DNA of 64,000 bases from Tipula vernalis (taxonomy: Eukaryota; Arthropoda; Insecta; Diptera; Tipulidae): the NCBI GenBank assembly GCA_958295665.1, contig OY282558.1, positions 134,438,326 through 134,502,325 of the forward strand, in the 5' to 3' direction. Under the pieces are notes generated by a model. It saw nothing but the letters and a program-made list of their open reading frames with translations, had not been told where the DNA came from and did no database searches. Numbering within the stretch: position 1 is the stretch's first letter; the number at the start of each line of letters is the position of its first letter. This document shows positions 45,061 to 57,653 of the stretch, in pieces. The position numbers and the translations under genes were made by a program.

Positions 45061-47229
45061 ATTTTAAAACCTCTGTTTCGTTGATTGCTAAAATGTTTAA
45101 TGGTTTAGTTCCAGGATTAATTTTTAATAAATTTTCTAGTACAGTACTACCAGATTAAACTTTTTGATAATTTCGTGCTAAGTTTCCGTGCTAAATTCCT
45201 ACCAATTTGAATTAAGGGGGTCACTTAATTGATACACAAAAATGTATGTACTCATAAACATGGATTTTGGTCGGGCTCATATTGCGAAAGTTTTGGCAAG
45301 ATGTTCTCTACTCGAATTTTTTCACTAGCAGTCCAGGTGACAACATTGCAGATTAAACGCAATTTTTCAGCAGGTTAACTTACACGGAATGATATGTTTT
45401 CGTTAATCCGGTCATTCACTTCTTTTGGGTGAAATTTAATGAAATCAGCTGCTTAACAATGAAGTTACATCTGTACGGCCTGTATTACTTTTCAGGCTTC
45501 TTCAAATCTCCATCAAATTGCATTATCGCAGACTTGGTCTCGGTTAATGCGATTGAAAGGATTAAGCAGTGGCTGATTTAAACTAAGGAAAGGTATGTCT
45601 AATAGCCAGCAACTACGTAGATCGATGAGTTTGTAGAAGCTGAGTCTAGTTGGATAACACTGCAACACAAAAAATGTCATATCAAATATAGTATATCGAA
45701 ACTTCGATCAATTAAGCCTTCTCTCTCTCCCTATACGGCAATCGCAAAGTTATTTTTCGAAAGCTCTGTAAACTCGAATATAACAACCCATATTGTGAAA
45801 TTAGCTTTTTATTTTATCATGCGCCTCAAATTAAGAGGACTCTACAATCGGAGATATCAGTCAAGTCACAAAAGGTTAGGACGCGAAATCAAACTTCTAT
45901 CATTGTCTTCTTTAATTTATGATCAAGTTACAATGAAAATGTCTTATTATAAATCAATAACCTTAAAATCTGAAAACAGTCGGTCTGAGTTAAACCAAAT
46001 TTCCCTAAAATCCTCAAACAGTCTATTAAGTTACCTTTGAATATTTACTACTATTGTAAAATTTAGCCTCTCTTTGCTTTCTGCTTAACTTACAATTGAT
46101 TTCTGTTCGGTAAGGTCAGTTATGAGCCAATAAGTGCATTATTTATGGTGCTCAACGATAAATTTTCTTACAAAAAGCTCAGCAATAGCAACCGTTAATT
46201 ATTGTTTGAGAACCCAGGCAACTAAACACACAAATCACAAGATAATAATTTAAAATCACAATCAAATATAATTTTCAGAAAAAAGCTTAATTCAATTCTA
46301 TTTTCTTCTATAAAGCTAGCTTACCAGCTAAAATAAATAAAATAACAAAGTTTATCAAAAAACTTATTTGTCGTATACCAATCTAAAATATTTCAAAGCT
46401 TTTGAATAAGTCGCTTTAAAAACAAAATGCAAATACATCATTATTTTTTGGGGAACTTTTGTATATTCCTACAATAAATATTAAAAATTTTGAAATCAGA
46501 CATATAAACACTAATGAGAGTTATAAAAGAAACAAATCCATAGAAAAGCTTTAATTTTTTTTGTTGTTGTAGCCTTGTTTTAGTTAAATATTTACATTGC
46601 GCGTTCCAATCATATAATTGGAATTATAATGAACTAAAATGGAATGAATATTATGGTTCAATAGGATAATTTAACAACTACATATGTACTACTTACATAC
46701 ATATATAATATGGTACATAATGACATTGAATCCCAAGATAATACTCTAACTAAATTATTCTTATCTCTTATCTCTCAACTCGACTCGTAATACATCAAAA
46801 TTTAACATATCATTAATGCTGTTTTGTTTATGTTTTGTTGTTGTTGTTGTTGTTGCTGGTTGTATGTGAATACAAATTGCGAAAATAGAAAGCATAAAAC
46901 ATAAATAATGAATTGAAAGAAAATTTATAACAAAATTTCCCAATGGGGTAATTTTTTTTTTTTTGTTTGCTTTTTAATAAAATTTTATTTTATTTTATTT
47001 ACAACATCCATCGTCATAGACAAAAGGTAATATTTTGTGTTAACTGATGTATAATTTGTCATATCAGTATGCTATTAAATTTATTTATGTGAATGGGATA
47101 TAACAAGAGATGTGAACATTTATTTTACTCTATAATTAAGAGGTGAGATTGGGTCCAAAAATTAATTTTGTATTCTGGCAAAATATTTTTGCGTGGTGTG
47201 GCCGGCATGTCGCCGTTTTGAAGAACAAG
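45061..47229. other. AT-rich DNA, no gene recognised
   Basis: A (TTG)n microsatellite lies at 46836-46855. No family-like coding sequence on either strand. Confidence 0.5.
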
Positions 47230-48990
47230 AACAGACTGAAGTTAAAAGAAATATTTAATTTTATTTTAAACCCTGGTAAAGTTAGCCGAAAGTTTCCAGT
47301 CGAAAGTAAAAAGTCGATAATAAAAAGTTGAAAGTACAGATTACGTTATTAACATTCCAGCCGAAAATAAACAATTTGGTGGTTGACAGCCAAAAGTAAA
47401 TAGGATATATGGATTGCAATTAAAATTTTTGTAAATAGTTTTACGTGAAAAACTTTGTTTAAAATAGTCGTGGAAAAAAACCGGAAAATCAGAAGGATAC
47501 ACAAAATTGGAATAAAATCAGCCGCTAGAGTGTTATTTCTGGAGATGAATTGCATTGACGTGACTTGTCTATAGCTATGGCAGGAAAAACATTCAGTTCA
47601 ATTTCCCCGTGGTAATTGTCGGAAAATTTGAAAAAGTTTCCAGCCGAAAGTAAGAAATGGATGAATAAAATCAGTCCCTAGGGAGTTATGTCTGAAGATT
47701 GATTGCACTGATGTGACTTGTCAATAGCCCCCACGGGATTCCCACGGGAAACTTGAACTGAATTTTTTTCCTGCGATAGCTATTGACAAATTACATCAAT
47801 GCAATCCATCTCCAAACATAACACTCTAGAGGCTGGTTTTATACAAATTTTCTATATAAATTTGTATAAAATGTTTTTTCTTTATATATTGACAAATCAC
47901 ATCATCGTAATCCATCTCCAGACATTACACTCTAGAGGCTCATTTTATTCATCCGTTTCTTACTTTCGGCTGGAAATTTTTTTGAATTTTCCGAGATTTC
48001 CTACGGGAAACTTGAACTGAATCTTTTTACTGCGATAGCTATTGACAAGTCACATCAATGCAATTCAGCTCCAGACATAACACTTGCTGATTTTATACAA
48101 ATTTTCTAATGATTTTTGGAAAATCGAATTTTCCGAGATTTCCCACGGGAAACTTAAACTAAATTTTTTTCCTGCGACAGCTATTGACAAATCACATCAA
48201 CGTAATTCATCTCCAGACATGGCACTCTAGAGGCTGATTTTATTCATCCGTTTCATACTTTCGGCTGGAAAATTTTTTGAATTTTCCGAGATTTCCCACG
48301 GGAACCGAATCTTTTTACTGCAATAGCTATTGACAAGTGACATCAATGCAATCCATCTTCAGACATAACACTCTACAGGCTGATTTTATACAAATTTTCT
48401 AATGATTTTTGGAAAATCTAATTTTTCGAGATTTCGCACGGGAAACGTGAACTGAATTTTCTGCCTACGATAGCTATTGATAAATCACATCAATGCAATC
48501 CATCTCCATTAATAACATTCTAGAGGCTGGTTTTATACAAATTTTCTAATAATTTTTGGAAAATCGAATTTTCCGAGATTTTCACGGGAAACTTGAACTC
48601 AATTTTTTTCCTGCGATAGGTATTGACAAATCACATCAATGCAATCCATCTCCAGACATAACCCTCAAGAGGCTCGCTTTATACAAATTTTCTAATAATT
48701 TTTGGAAAATCGAATTTTCCGAGGTTTCCCACGGGAAACTTGAACTGAATTTTTTTCCTGCAGTAGCTATTGACAAGTCACATCAATGCAATCCATCTCC
48801 AGAATTTTCCGGGATTTCCCACGGGAAACTTGAACTGAATTTTTTTCCTGCGATAGCTATTGACAAGTCACATCAATGCAATCCATCTCCAAACATATCA
48901 CTCTAGAGGCTTATTTTATATAAATTTTCTAATGATTTTTGGAAAATCGAAGTTTCCGAGATTTCGCACGGGAAACTTGGACTGAATTTT
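47230..48990. repeat. ~145-bp tandem satellite with an internal inversion
   Basis: The phrase ACGGGAAACTTGAACTGAAT recurs near 47747, 48005, 48146, 48299, 48437, 48586, 48730, 48819 and 48969, mostly 138-153 bp apart. Each unit continues GCTATTGACAARTCACATCA and TCCAGACATAACACTCTAGA. Two subtypes alternate: one with CTTACTTTCGGCTGGAAA, one with TTTCTAATGATTTTTGGAAA. Left of ~47730 the units are in the opposite orientation. The 116-residue open frame at 48556-48906 is a translation of three units. Confidence 0.9.
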
Positions 48991-49560
48991 TGTTAAAGCT
49001 GCGGCGGTTGGATCGGGAGGAACCGGGTTCGAATCCATATAGGGGCGGGATGCAAAAGGGGTTTTTGATCATTTGATTACAATAGTGATGAAAATGAACA
49101 CAAATATGATCCCCTGTTGAGAGTGCGGAATCCATGGGCCGACCTACCTTTCATGTCGGCACTATAGGTTGGCATGAAGCAATGCAATGTGCAGGTGGTT
49201 TAAACGAAAACGGGTCTATAGCCGTACGTCCTCAATTTGGCTACTAAAAGCGTAAGGTAGGACTTAAAAAGGAACTGCGAAAGAGTTGGGAGTGCCTCGA
49301 TCCCAGAACAGATTGCAGGGATAAAAACAAACAAGCTACAGATTTAACAAAATTTATTTTGGTTTGTTGTCTCTTTATATGGAAGAGAAAGTAGTTGATT
49401 GGTTGAATGCGTGTGTTCCCAAATGGTAATGTTAACGTTGACCGGCTTGAACATGTGGCATTAGTGGTTAGGTGTACACAGACGCCAATGTATGTGAGTG
49501 ATACTTTGTTGTGGAGCACGCATGAGCGAGCCGCTACAAATCCTTTGGTCTTTTTACTAG
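48991..49560 (+). mobile_element. Possible tRNA-derived SINE-like element
   Basis: Begins at the end of the satellite with GCTGCGGCGGTTGG (A-box-like) and a perfect B box GGTTCGAATCC (49026-49036). It then runs ~500 bp with composition unlike the flanks. The boxes are only ~28 bp apart, too close for a true tRNA gene, and no target duplication was found. It could instead be the 3' region of an unrelated element. Confidence 0.35.
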
Positions 49561-50172
49561 TTTCTACTAAATAAAAATGGATGTAAGTAGCAACTCAAAT
49601 GCATCGATCAGCGGTATTTTATCAAGGAATGCAATTATTATAGTTAATATTGCAAATTTTTAGAAAATTCTCGTCATTTGGTAAATACAAGGATAATTGA
49701 ACTGAATTTTTAGTTCGATATCATTCACTAATACTGAGGAAACGGGGATGTACGATGATAGCAATTTTTTCTTATGAAAATTTTTATTAAACTTAGCTTT
49801 GAACCAATAAAATTTTCGATATTTCTATGAAAGCAATCTAAGAGCCGAAAATAAATGAGAAAAAACCATGCACTGTGTGATTTGCATTTTGCGCCAAATT
49901 GAATTTTGTTGAATTTATATGATATTCAGGTAAAGGACCAATTTTCACTTCAAATGTTCTAGTGGTTGTATGGTCGCAGATAATTTTCTGAAAATTTCCA
50001 AAAATATTGTTGAACCCATTGATCCGTCAATGATAACTTTTATCTGTCACCGGGAAATACGTGACGAATTATTACAAGAGCCCATAATGACGGAGGTAAG
50101 TTGTTGTCCTTTAAAATTACAATATCGCCTACTTTTATTTATATTTGCCTTTGCAATGATACAAGATAATCC
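49561..50172. other. Unassigned AT-rich DNA
   Basis: No feature recognised. Confidence 0.45.
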
Positions 50173-50700
50173 TTATGCCATGATTAGTCTCCATCGAGAT
50201 ATCAATAAAATTTTGCCCCTCACCCCAGGTTGTGGGCTATGATTGGCTGTCCAATGTAGAAATGAGATGTTGTGATAGATTGACCATCTTTCATTGAATA
50301 TATTGGACGAGAGTTTAATATTCCTTTTACATAGCTGCAGCAACAAAGTGCCTATTTCTTCGACTCGCTTTAAATATAAGTTCATTGACTTTATAGCCAC
50401 TTCCTAGAGACCACTGAAGTGTGGAGCTGCTGGTAGAATCATGTGCCAATTGATTAATTCATTAGTATTGGTATTGATAAAATCAGACTGTCCCTGTCGC
50501 CATGTCGCGAACTAATTCAATGTCTGCGGCTTTTGTACACAGATACATGAATATTACAAACGTATGCCTTTGACCTCTTCGATTATGCTCCCACACTAAT
50601 ATTGGTTCTGCAGAGTCGACCCCAACTCTGGAAAATGGGAATGCCATAGTCACTTGTGCTTCAGCTAAGGATCCCATCAGCTACCTAGACACCATTTGCT
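50173..50700 (-). pseudogene. BEL/Pao integrase fragment
   Basis: The left frame (50173-50400) encodes VAIKSMNLYLKRV, matching (E)AAVKSMKYHLKRV after the catalytic Glu. The right frame (50483-50677) gives FSRVGVDSAEPILV and VIFMYLCTKAADIELV, matching FxxxGVDYAGPixv...vFvClxTKAvHlElv around the first Asp. DYAGP has become DSAEP. The segment with the second Asp between them is deleted. Confidence 0.8.
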
Positions 50701-50739
50701 TTTGTCGGTAGCACCCCGGTCATCCCATCTGACTTCTAA

Positions 50740-51110
50740 TAATCATAGACCTTGAAAAAATATTTTGATTCAAATTCTTATGGCAGCAAGGTAACCAAAT
50801 GGATCGAATAGTTTCGATGCTTCGGACAAACTTCTACGTTTGGTAAAAATAGTGGTGCTTTCAAGGGAAATCTTGAAGAAAGACAGTCTTTTCATGGTTC
50901 CCAATGTATTCCAAGCGAGTTCACATGAGAATCGCGATATAGATTAAGGCTTTTAAGTTCTCGGTCTTCCAGTGGTACTGAGTTTAAAATTTCTTCGCAA
51001 TTAACGAACCCCACTTCATGAAAACGTTTTAAAAGTTTTCATTTAAAAACGTTTTTACTTCGCTCACCCTGATCAAGAGTGATCCTGCTGCTGCTTCTTT
51101 TTCTATTTGT
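50740..51110 (-). pseudogene. BEL/Pao RT end / connection, partial copy A
   Basis: The minus strand shows a KLFDPFGYLAA block (about 50780-50815) and the upstream palm end. The same ~300 bp recur, direct, at 54605-54905, including GTTCTCGGTCTTCNAGTGGT and TGAGTTTAAAATTTCTTNGC. It is not contiguous in a single frame with the integrase at 50173. Confidence 0.7.
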
Positions 51111-51199
51111 CCTAAGACACGCGTCGCGAGTACAGACATCTACATAGTTCTTGATCACCTAATCCATTGGTAACATTAACTAACACTATTGGTAGTAAA

Positions 51200-53300
51200 A
51201 CCATTTTAATCCTTTACGAAATCCAGGTGGGACATAGCGTTCACACGAATTTCTGTATTTTGAAGTAATTCTCTGGCGCCCTCCAGTTCGATTGTTGTCG
51301 GTCGGAAATTTTTTCGGTCGGTAAATATTATGTATTTCCAATATTCATCTAGGTCTGACAAAAATGCTACTTTGATGAGCATGAGATGCTACTTTGTTGG
51401 CAACCCAAAATAACCTAGTGCGTTCCTAATTGGTACATATCAACTTTCATCATAATATCTTGGGGAATAGCCAAGTACCTTCCAAATTGGTCATATGCCA
51501 AACCTTCAATCTATTTTTTTTCCAAAAGCGGTATAAAATTATGTTGACTTTCCCAGGTAGTTTGAAAAATGGTAACCCATAAAAATTGTCGCTGTAAATA
51601 GCTAATGGGTAACCTCTTGTAGTAGTAAATCAGCAAAGATCAGCAATAAACGGTTCTGTTTTTAAATTGGGCAACAGCTCCAATTGCACGCCTTGGTTGC
51701 TAAGCGGACGAGCAAAGCAACCTAGCAATCTAAAGCCGCTTGGCCGCTTTCGCTTTTAATTTGAAGCATGTAATGCATTTATGAATGTACATACATAGGT
51801 CTTAACATGATTCCCACCTCCCAAGATCCAATATTGTTGCGCCAACATTGAATGTGTATTGGTGTACATCGACGATGATCAACCCGGTTACGTGATGTTC
51901 TCCTGGCAGAACAACAGATTGCTTGCTGGATGAACCTCTCGAGAAGCACAATCTTTTTTATTTTCCTTGGGACTCACATGTCTCCATTGTCTCCAGGAAC
52001 TTTTGTTTTCGCAGCAACCGGACGCGTATTAATTACTTGTTTCATTTATCGACCTGACATAGGCTGCGGCAGCAAAAGCCCATTCGGCCCCATCACTGAA
52101 TCCATGAATCTGAATTTCTCTATTGTGGACAATTGATAATCGAGGTATTTTGATGGTAGTAAAATGACTGAATTTAGCTGCTATATAGATGGTGGTAATC
52201 GAGCATCCAAGTTTAGTTTTAATAACTATAGACTTTAAAATATTACTTTTTTTATAATTTTTGTTGAATGTTAATTAATTCTTGTAATTTCTAAATATGC
52301 TACCGGTCTTACGACACTTTTAAATGTGTTTTTTATTAACACGTAGAAACATTTTAGTATTTACGAACGGTAATTCAACGAAAACCGGCTAATAGACAGA
52401 ATTCTATTTATTTAATTTTTAATTTTAATATGTTCTGAAGATTGTAAGAGAATTCAATCCAGTTTCGAACTGATGAGCTTATGATTATGAAAAAATCAAT
52501 CCTCTCATCAGGTCGCCGCGACTGGACTGACTATACCACAATTTACATTCTATATATACAGAATGTCCTGTGCTTTATATACTAGCGAATCGTACTAATA
52601 CAGATAAATTCAATTACAATTTTTTTTCTTCTTCACGACAATCACATAAGCTGTGAACGCTAATTTTACTTTTTTTATAATTTTAAAAAAAATTATAAAA
52701 AAAGTAAAATTAGCGTTCACAGCTTATGTGATTGTTGTGAACAAGAAAAAAAATTGTAATTGAATTTATCTGTACTAGTACGATTCGCTAGTATATAAAG
52801 CACAGGACATTCTGTATATATAGAATGTAAATTGTGGTATAGTCAGTCCAGTCGCCGCGACCTGATGAGAGGATTGATTTTTTCATAATCATAAGCTCAT
52901 CAGTTCGAAACTGGATTGAATTCTCTTACAATCTTCGGAACATATTAAAATTTAAAATATTATCTTCATATTACCTTACCGTTTTTGCTTCGTTGGTGTG
53001 AAAGTTTCTGGTTAAAAAAAGAGAGGTCTACCATCGGAGTCCACTGTAATGCTAACACCTTTCTGCATCGTGGTTCCTCAAGATTCAATGGACTAATTTC
53101 ATGGTATTCGGAATATCCCTTGTAAAAATTGAACAGAGTTGTTCTTCCACTTGCAAAGATTAAAACAGCCCGTTTTCAGGTATGTCCTAGTAGGAACGAC
53201 TATCCTAAACACCATGCTGAACTTGCTTGATGAGGAAGATCTAATAAAGTTATCCGCGTGGAATGGGCTGCATGCAGCTAAAGTTGATATATTCGTTCAT
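51200..53300 (-). pseudogene. BEL/Pao RT and RNase H relic, interrupted by a palindromic insertion
   Basis: 51215-51320 plus 51990-52240 plus 52965-53240 align piecewise with 56690-57200, the better preserved relative. Shared phrases include TTTCGCAGCAACC, GGTGGTAATCGANCATCC, TTTAGTTTTAATAAC and TCCACTGTAATNCTAACACC. The copy is broken twice: by ~670 bp of unrelated sequence (51320-51990) and by the 705-bp insertion at 52246. Confidence 0.75.
52246..52950. mobile_element. Insertion dominated by a 265-bp-arm palindrome, 12-bp direct repeat at its ends
   Basis: The host Pao sequence resumes after the insert, and TTTAAAATATTA occurs on both sides (52234-52245 and 52951-52962). The first 175 bp match 22337 and 30112. 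The rest is an inverted repeat: arms 52421-52685 and 52690-52954 around AAAA, with only a handful of mismatches. Each arm contains TATATAAAGCACAGG (TATA-like) and ends CTTACAATCTTCGGAACATA. The phrase CTTTTTTTATAATTTT occurs both at the outer left end and at the palindrome centre. Confidence 0.9.
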
Positions 53301-53399
53301 GAATTGCAAATATTGTTGGTGCACCGTAGATGTTGCAGCTTGTAGAGAATTCCCGAAGTTAGGATAATTTGGCTTAAACGGTTAATTAACTACATACAG

Positions 53400-55640
53400 T
53401 CACTCATCAGTTCGAGAGAATATCTTCATGAATAAACTTTCTATTAGATAGTCTTCTTTGAAACTATTGGTTTGGGATCTAATTCTTGTACTTCCCAAAA
53501 TTGCCGTTCTAAAATAATAAAAGAGATGTTTGTAGGTTTTGCTTCCAGATGTCAAAATGTCAAAAATTTATCCAGCCAAAAGCCCACCAAATGCCCAGCA
53601 CCAAGGATACTATTGATCCATGAAAGTTACGTGAAATCAGGATCAGCCAACGACAGGTGCTTGATGTTCTGATTATCTATTTCAATGTTTGTTTATTCAG
53701 TAGTTTATGCTGCTAAATTCTTTAACACTATATTTTGGCATTCGAGGGCCTTCTCACAATTAAGCCTAGATTTGATTTGTAACTATGTACACTGCCTCTG
53801 CTATATCGAACTCCGGCTCCTGCTAGATCAATTTTAGATTTATTCCTAGCATGTTGGATGTTTCATGTTGTAAGGTAAGCTTGAGTTTTCCAGTCGACCG
53901 ACTACTTGCAATAACCCAACATTGCCTATGAATGAATGAAAGTATTTAATTGGGCTTTTTTTCCAGTAATAACTCTAGCTTTTTTAAGAGTACGATTGAT
54001 GGAAATATTTCTTCTTGAGCCCGCCGAAATACAAAAAATTCAAAAGCAGTAATGTCCTCTCTTTAAAATATTATATTATCAAAAATTTGTTTGACCACTA
54101 CAATGTTTATGACCTGTCTTTTTACTCGAATCTTAGATTTCAGCCGTTCTATGTTACGTCTCATCCATCATGCGACTCGTAGTATCTTCGCATAGCTTGA
54201 TGCTAGTAATGAAATCAAATTGAAGCCTTTGCTGAATGATATAAGATTACAAGCGGCCGATTTCCGTTCTTCTTTTAAGGCTGATTCGTTGTATTGAATT
54301 TTCTGCATCGGGCAGAATCGTAATGTTTGACAAGCCACTCAAGTCCATGCCACCACAATGAATTTTCAATAAACTCTGTGTGATCCGATAGTGTATCCGC
54401 AAAACGACTTGTTCGCAAACAAACTTGTTTGATTGGATCAATCTTTGGTTTTGCTGCAATAATGTTGCATGATACATCACATTCGTGTGTTGTTCTGCAA
54501 TATATAACCGCAACATAAGCTAATTCCAAAGTGTCTGCAAATCCATGTAGTTCGATTGTTTCATGATGATCCATTTTGATATTTTTTACCATAGAAGCAA
54601 GCTAACCAAGTGGATTGAATAGTTTCGAAGCTTCAGATAAAATGCTACACGGTTGTGTTTTCAAGTGAAATCTTGAAGAAAAACATGTCTTTAGATGGTT
54701 TCCAATGTAATCCAAGCGACTTTACATGAGAGTCATGATCTAGATTAAGGCCTTCTAGTTCTCGGTCTTCTAGTGGTACTGAGTTTAAAATTTCTTTGCA
54801 ATTAGACGGCCATTTTCTCAATTTGAACCCCACTTCATTAAAACGTCTTATATAAGTTCCTTTCAAAATTTAACAGCTTCCCCAACTTCGCTTACCCTGG
54901 TCAAAAAAGCATCGACATAGAACTCATTTAAAATAATTCATGCATCTTGTTCGTCGCGAGTAAAGTTTCATATGTAGCGGTTAACAATCTGTAGTTGTGA
55001 ACATCATGTTCAGGCGACGCCCTCCATACTATTCTCTGGTATTCAGCATCTTCCTCGTAGACTAAAACTTGCCTATACATTTTCTCTATGTCTTCCGTTA
55101 AGGCAAATTTGTTTAAACCGAGCCTTAGAATTACAAACCCAAAACTATTCTGAATGGTGGAGCCTTTTATCAAACAATCATTTAAGCTCTTCCCTTTAAA
55201 TACTGTTTTGTTTAACACTGCATGATGTGGTAGATAGAGATAGATCTATACCATTGGAATAACCACCATGTGTTAAAGGCTTTCATATTCCTTCATAAAG
55301 GAGACATACATTTCCTCAAATTGCTGGTCTCGTTTGAATCGACGTTCCATTCCCAATATTCATTGAACTGCTAAGTGGCTAGCCTAGAGGAACCAATTGT
55401 GACAATTTTATTTTTGAACGGCAGCTTCATTTGGAATCATTCACTAATGGTCTTGCTTACATTGGATGTAAAATGTTTCTGGCTTTATCCAAAAGACATT
55501 TACATAGTTCTTGATCGCATTCGTTGAGCTTTGCATTTAAAGACGGGATGGTTTGGACTCATGCAATTGCAGCAACGATATTGGTTTATTACTAATTTCT
55601 TTCCTTTCATCGTCCACCTTCGAAAAAATAATTACAATTA
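53400..55640 (-). pseudogene. BEL/Pao relic, partial copy B (knuckle to integrase start)
   Basis: Minus order: CCNCMSPNH knuckle (about 55560-55600), RT (54928-55218: KGKSLNDCLIKGSTIQNSFG, ALTEDIEKMYRQVLVYEED, IVWRASPEHDVHNYRL), palm end and connection (54645-54866: LGLHWKPSKDMFFFKI), RNase H (54275-54592: HHETIELHGFADTLELAYVA, KPKIDPIKQVCL), and the integrase entry GLLQVVGRLENSSLPYNMKH (about 53865-53930). Frames break at each junction, and no complete YVDD was found where expected (about 54900-54930). Confidence 0.85.
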
Positions 55641-56670
55641 TCCAAGGGTCACGTGATTCAATGCTCTTATGATTTCACCACATTGACAAGTTTTCGCAGT
55701 GAAGATGTTGTTACAGATTTGAATATACGTATTGAATATAAGTCTCTTATTGTCGCTAACGCTTAAGCGGATTATAGGCTTCACCTTTTATAGAATCCTT
55801 TCAAAAGCTGGAACTTTTGCGTGGCGGACAAATAAACGTTTTCGTGCACCGATTTCGAGGATAAATCTAAGAAGTATTGCCAATCTTTATAATTACCTTG
55901 AGTTGTTGAATATTTGTTCGAACTAATTTTAGATTAATAGTAAATTACGAGATCGCCCAGTTAAGCTCTGCCTCATCGGTTTTTTAAGGGAGATTTCCAA
56001 CCCTGATATGAGCATTCAATTTTGAAGGTACGCTAAGTTTGTAAGCGATATGTCAAGTTTCGGTCATGCAAAAAATATTGAAAGTTATGTTCTAAAATCT
56101 TTATTATGCCTAATGTTTAAATTAAGGCCTCCTGAACCTAGCAAATATAATGTAAGACCATTTCTGTAGTAAATGCCTGCATTTATGAAAGTTACGCCAA
56201 AAATAATTTGAGAATTTTGATTTTATGGCGTATTGCGCGACAAAAACTTACCAAATTGTACTGCATAAAATTCAGACATCCCTGCATCTTTCTTTTCTGG
56301 CGAGATCATGAATGATAGCACACATTGTCTTGAATTATAGTTTTTATGATCAGGGATAAAATATCCTAACTTTCCAAAATTTCATCAAAATATCTTCCAA
56401 TTTTTAAATCACTACTTTTTTGAAAAGTGATATTAATGTTAGCGTATTTGACAGGTTTGATTAATATATCAGCAACAAATTCATTTTACTTTTTTGATCA
56501 CTCAAATAAAGGGACAAACAAAATGTAAATAAACCTTAAAAAATGACGTAAGCGGAAATCTATCTGCTAGCTAGGCTATTAGGTTTCGTTTTCAAAAAAT
56601 TGTTCATTTTTGGCACATCGACTTTATATTCATAAACTATAACAATCCAGAAGGTACAGGGTTAAAAAAA
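55641..56670. other. Unassigned DNA between Pao relics
   Basis: No motif recognised; may hold decayed Gag sequence of either neighbour. Confidence 0.4.
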
Positions 56671-56673
56671 CGA

Positions 56674-57645
56674 CTAAGTCACAGTAAGGTGGATTAGCGC
56701 ACACAGAATTTCTGTAGTTTTGATTAATTTTCTGACGACCTCCAGTCCGTTAGTTGTTTGATTTCGCAGCAACCAAATGCGTGATATTGTTACCCGTTTC
56801 ATTTTTCGACCTGAAATTGACTGCGGCAGCATAAGCCCATTCGAACGCACCACTAAATCCATGGATCTGAATTTCTCTGACTGAATGAATTCCCATTTAG
56901 CCGGTATAGATTGTGGTAATCGATCATCCCAGTTTAGTTTTAATAACCATAAACTTTGAAATATTACCTTGGCTGTTATTAGGGAAGGTGCCAATAAATT
57001 TTTTGGTAAATCGACGGTGAAAAGGAGTAGTCTTCATCGGATTCCACTGTAATCCTAACACCTTTGTACATAGTGGTTCCTGAAGATTCAATGACTCATT
57101 TCTTGGTATTCTGAAGGCATTCCTTGTAAAAATTCAACAGAGTTCGATTACCACTTACGAACATTGAAACAGCCCACCTTCAGCAACTTAATAAATTTGC
57201 CTCAATATTCAATTGCTTTGGATATTTCATCAGCCCCGGGTATAACGTCATCTACATAGAAATCGTTGTTTATTACAGCTGCGGCTATATGGTACGCATC
57301 TTGTAACGTGTTGATGCAAAACCATGAGTTACGGATTTATAATCGATAGTCCGTAAGAGGTTCCATCTTAGATTTCCGCCACACTATACATTGGTAGTCT
57401 TGATCGCCGGGTTCCACAAGTATTTGCCCGTACATCTTCTCAAGACCTGAACAGCGTGTTGAGTATAGTCGTTCCTACAAATAATTTGTCGTTTAACGAA
57501 ATACCTGACGTTGTTTGTACTGAACGGTCGAACACGATACTCAATTTAGTATTCCCGTGTGACTCCTTCATTACTACATGATGATGAAGATAGCAGATAG
57601 CATGTATCCGATCCAAAACTTCCGCCAAGTTCCTTAGATGCTTAG
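56674..57645 (-). pseudogene. BEL/Pao RT and RNase H relic, partial copy C
   Basis: RT start at 57440-57628: YLHHHVVMKES and TTSGISLNDKLFVG. The catalytic box FYVDDVIPGADE is intact near 57235-57270. Connection and RNase H at 56674-56994 (FQSLWLLKLNWDDRLPQSIP) and below (IHGFSGAFEWAYAAAV in a shifted frame). It is bounded on the right by the gypsy element. It is the closest relative of 51200-53300. Confidence 0.85.
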
Positions 57646-57653
57646 ATTACTCC

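Noticed and set aside
48556..48906. 116-residue open frame with internal repeats (HGKLELNFFPA, IDKSHQCNPSP)
   Set aside because: It is a direct translation of three satellite units; other units in the same array are not open.
47700..49000. CRISPR-like regular repeats
   Set aside because: Repeat and spacer are not distinguishable; whole ~145-bp units are repeated with gradual divergence in a eukaryotic setting, so it is a satellite.
48995..49040. Functional tRNA gene
   Set aside because: B box is present, but A-box spacing is too short and no acceptor stem pairs around it.
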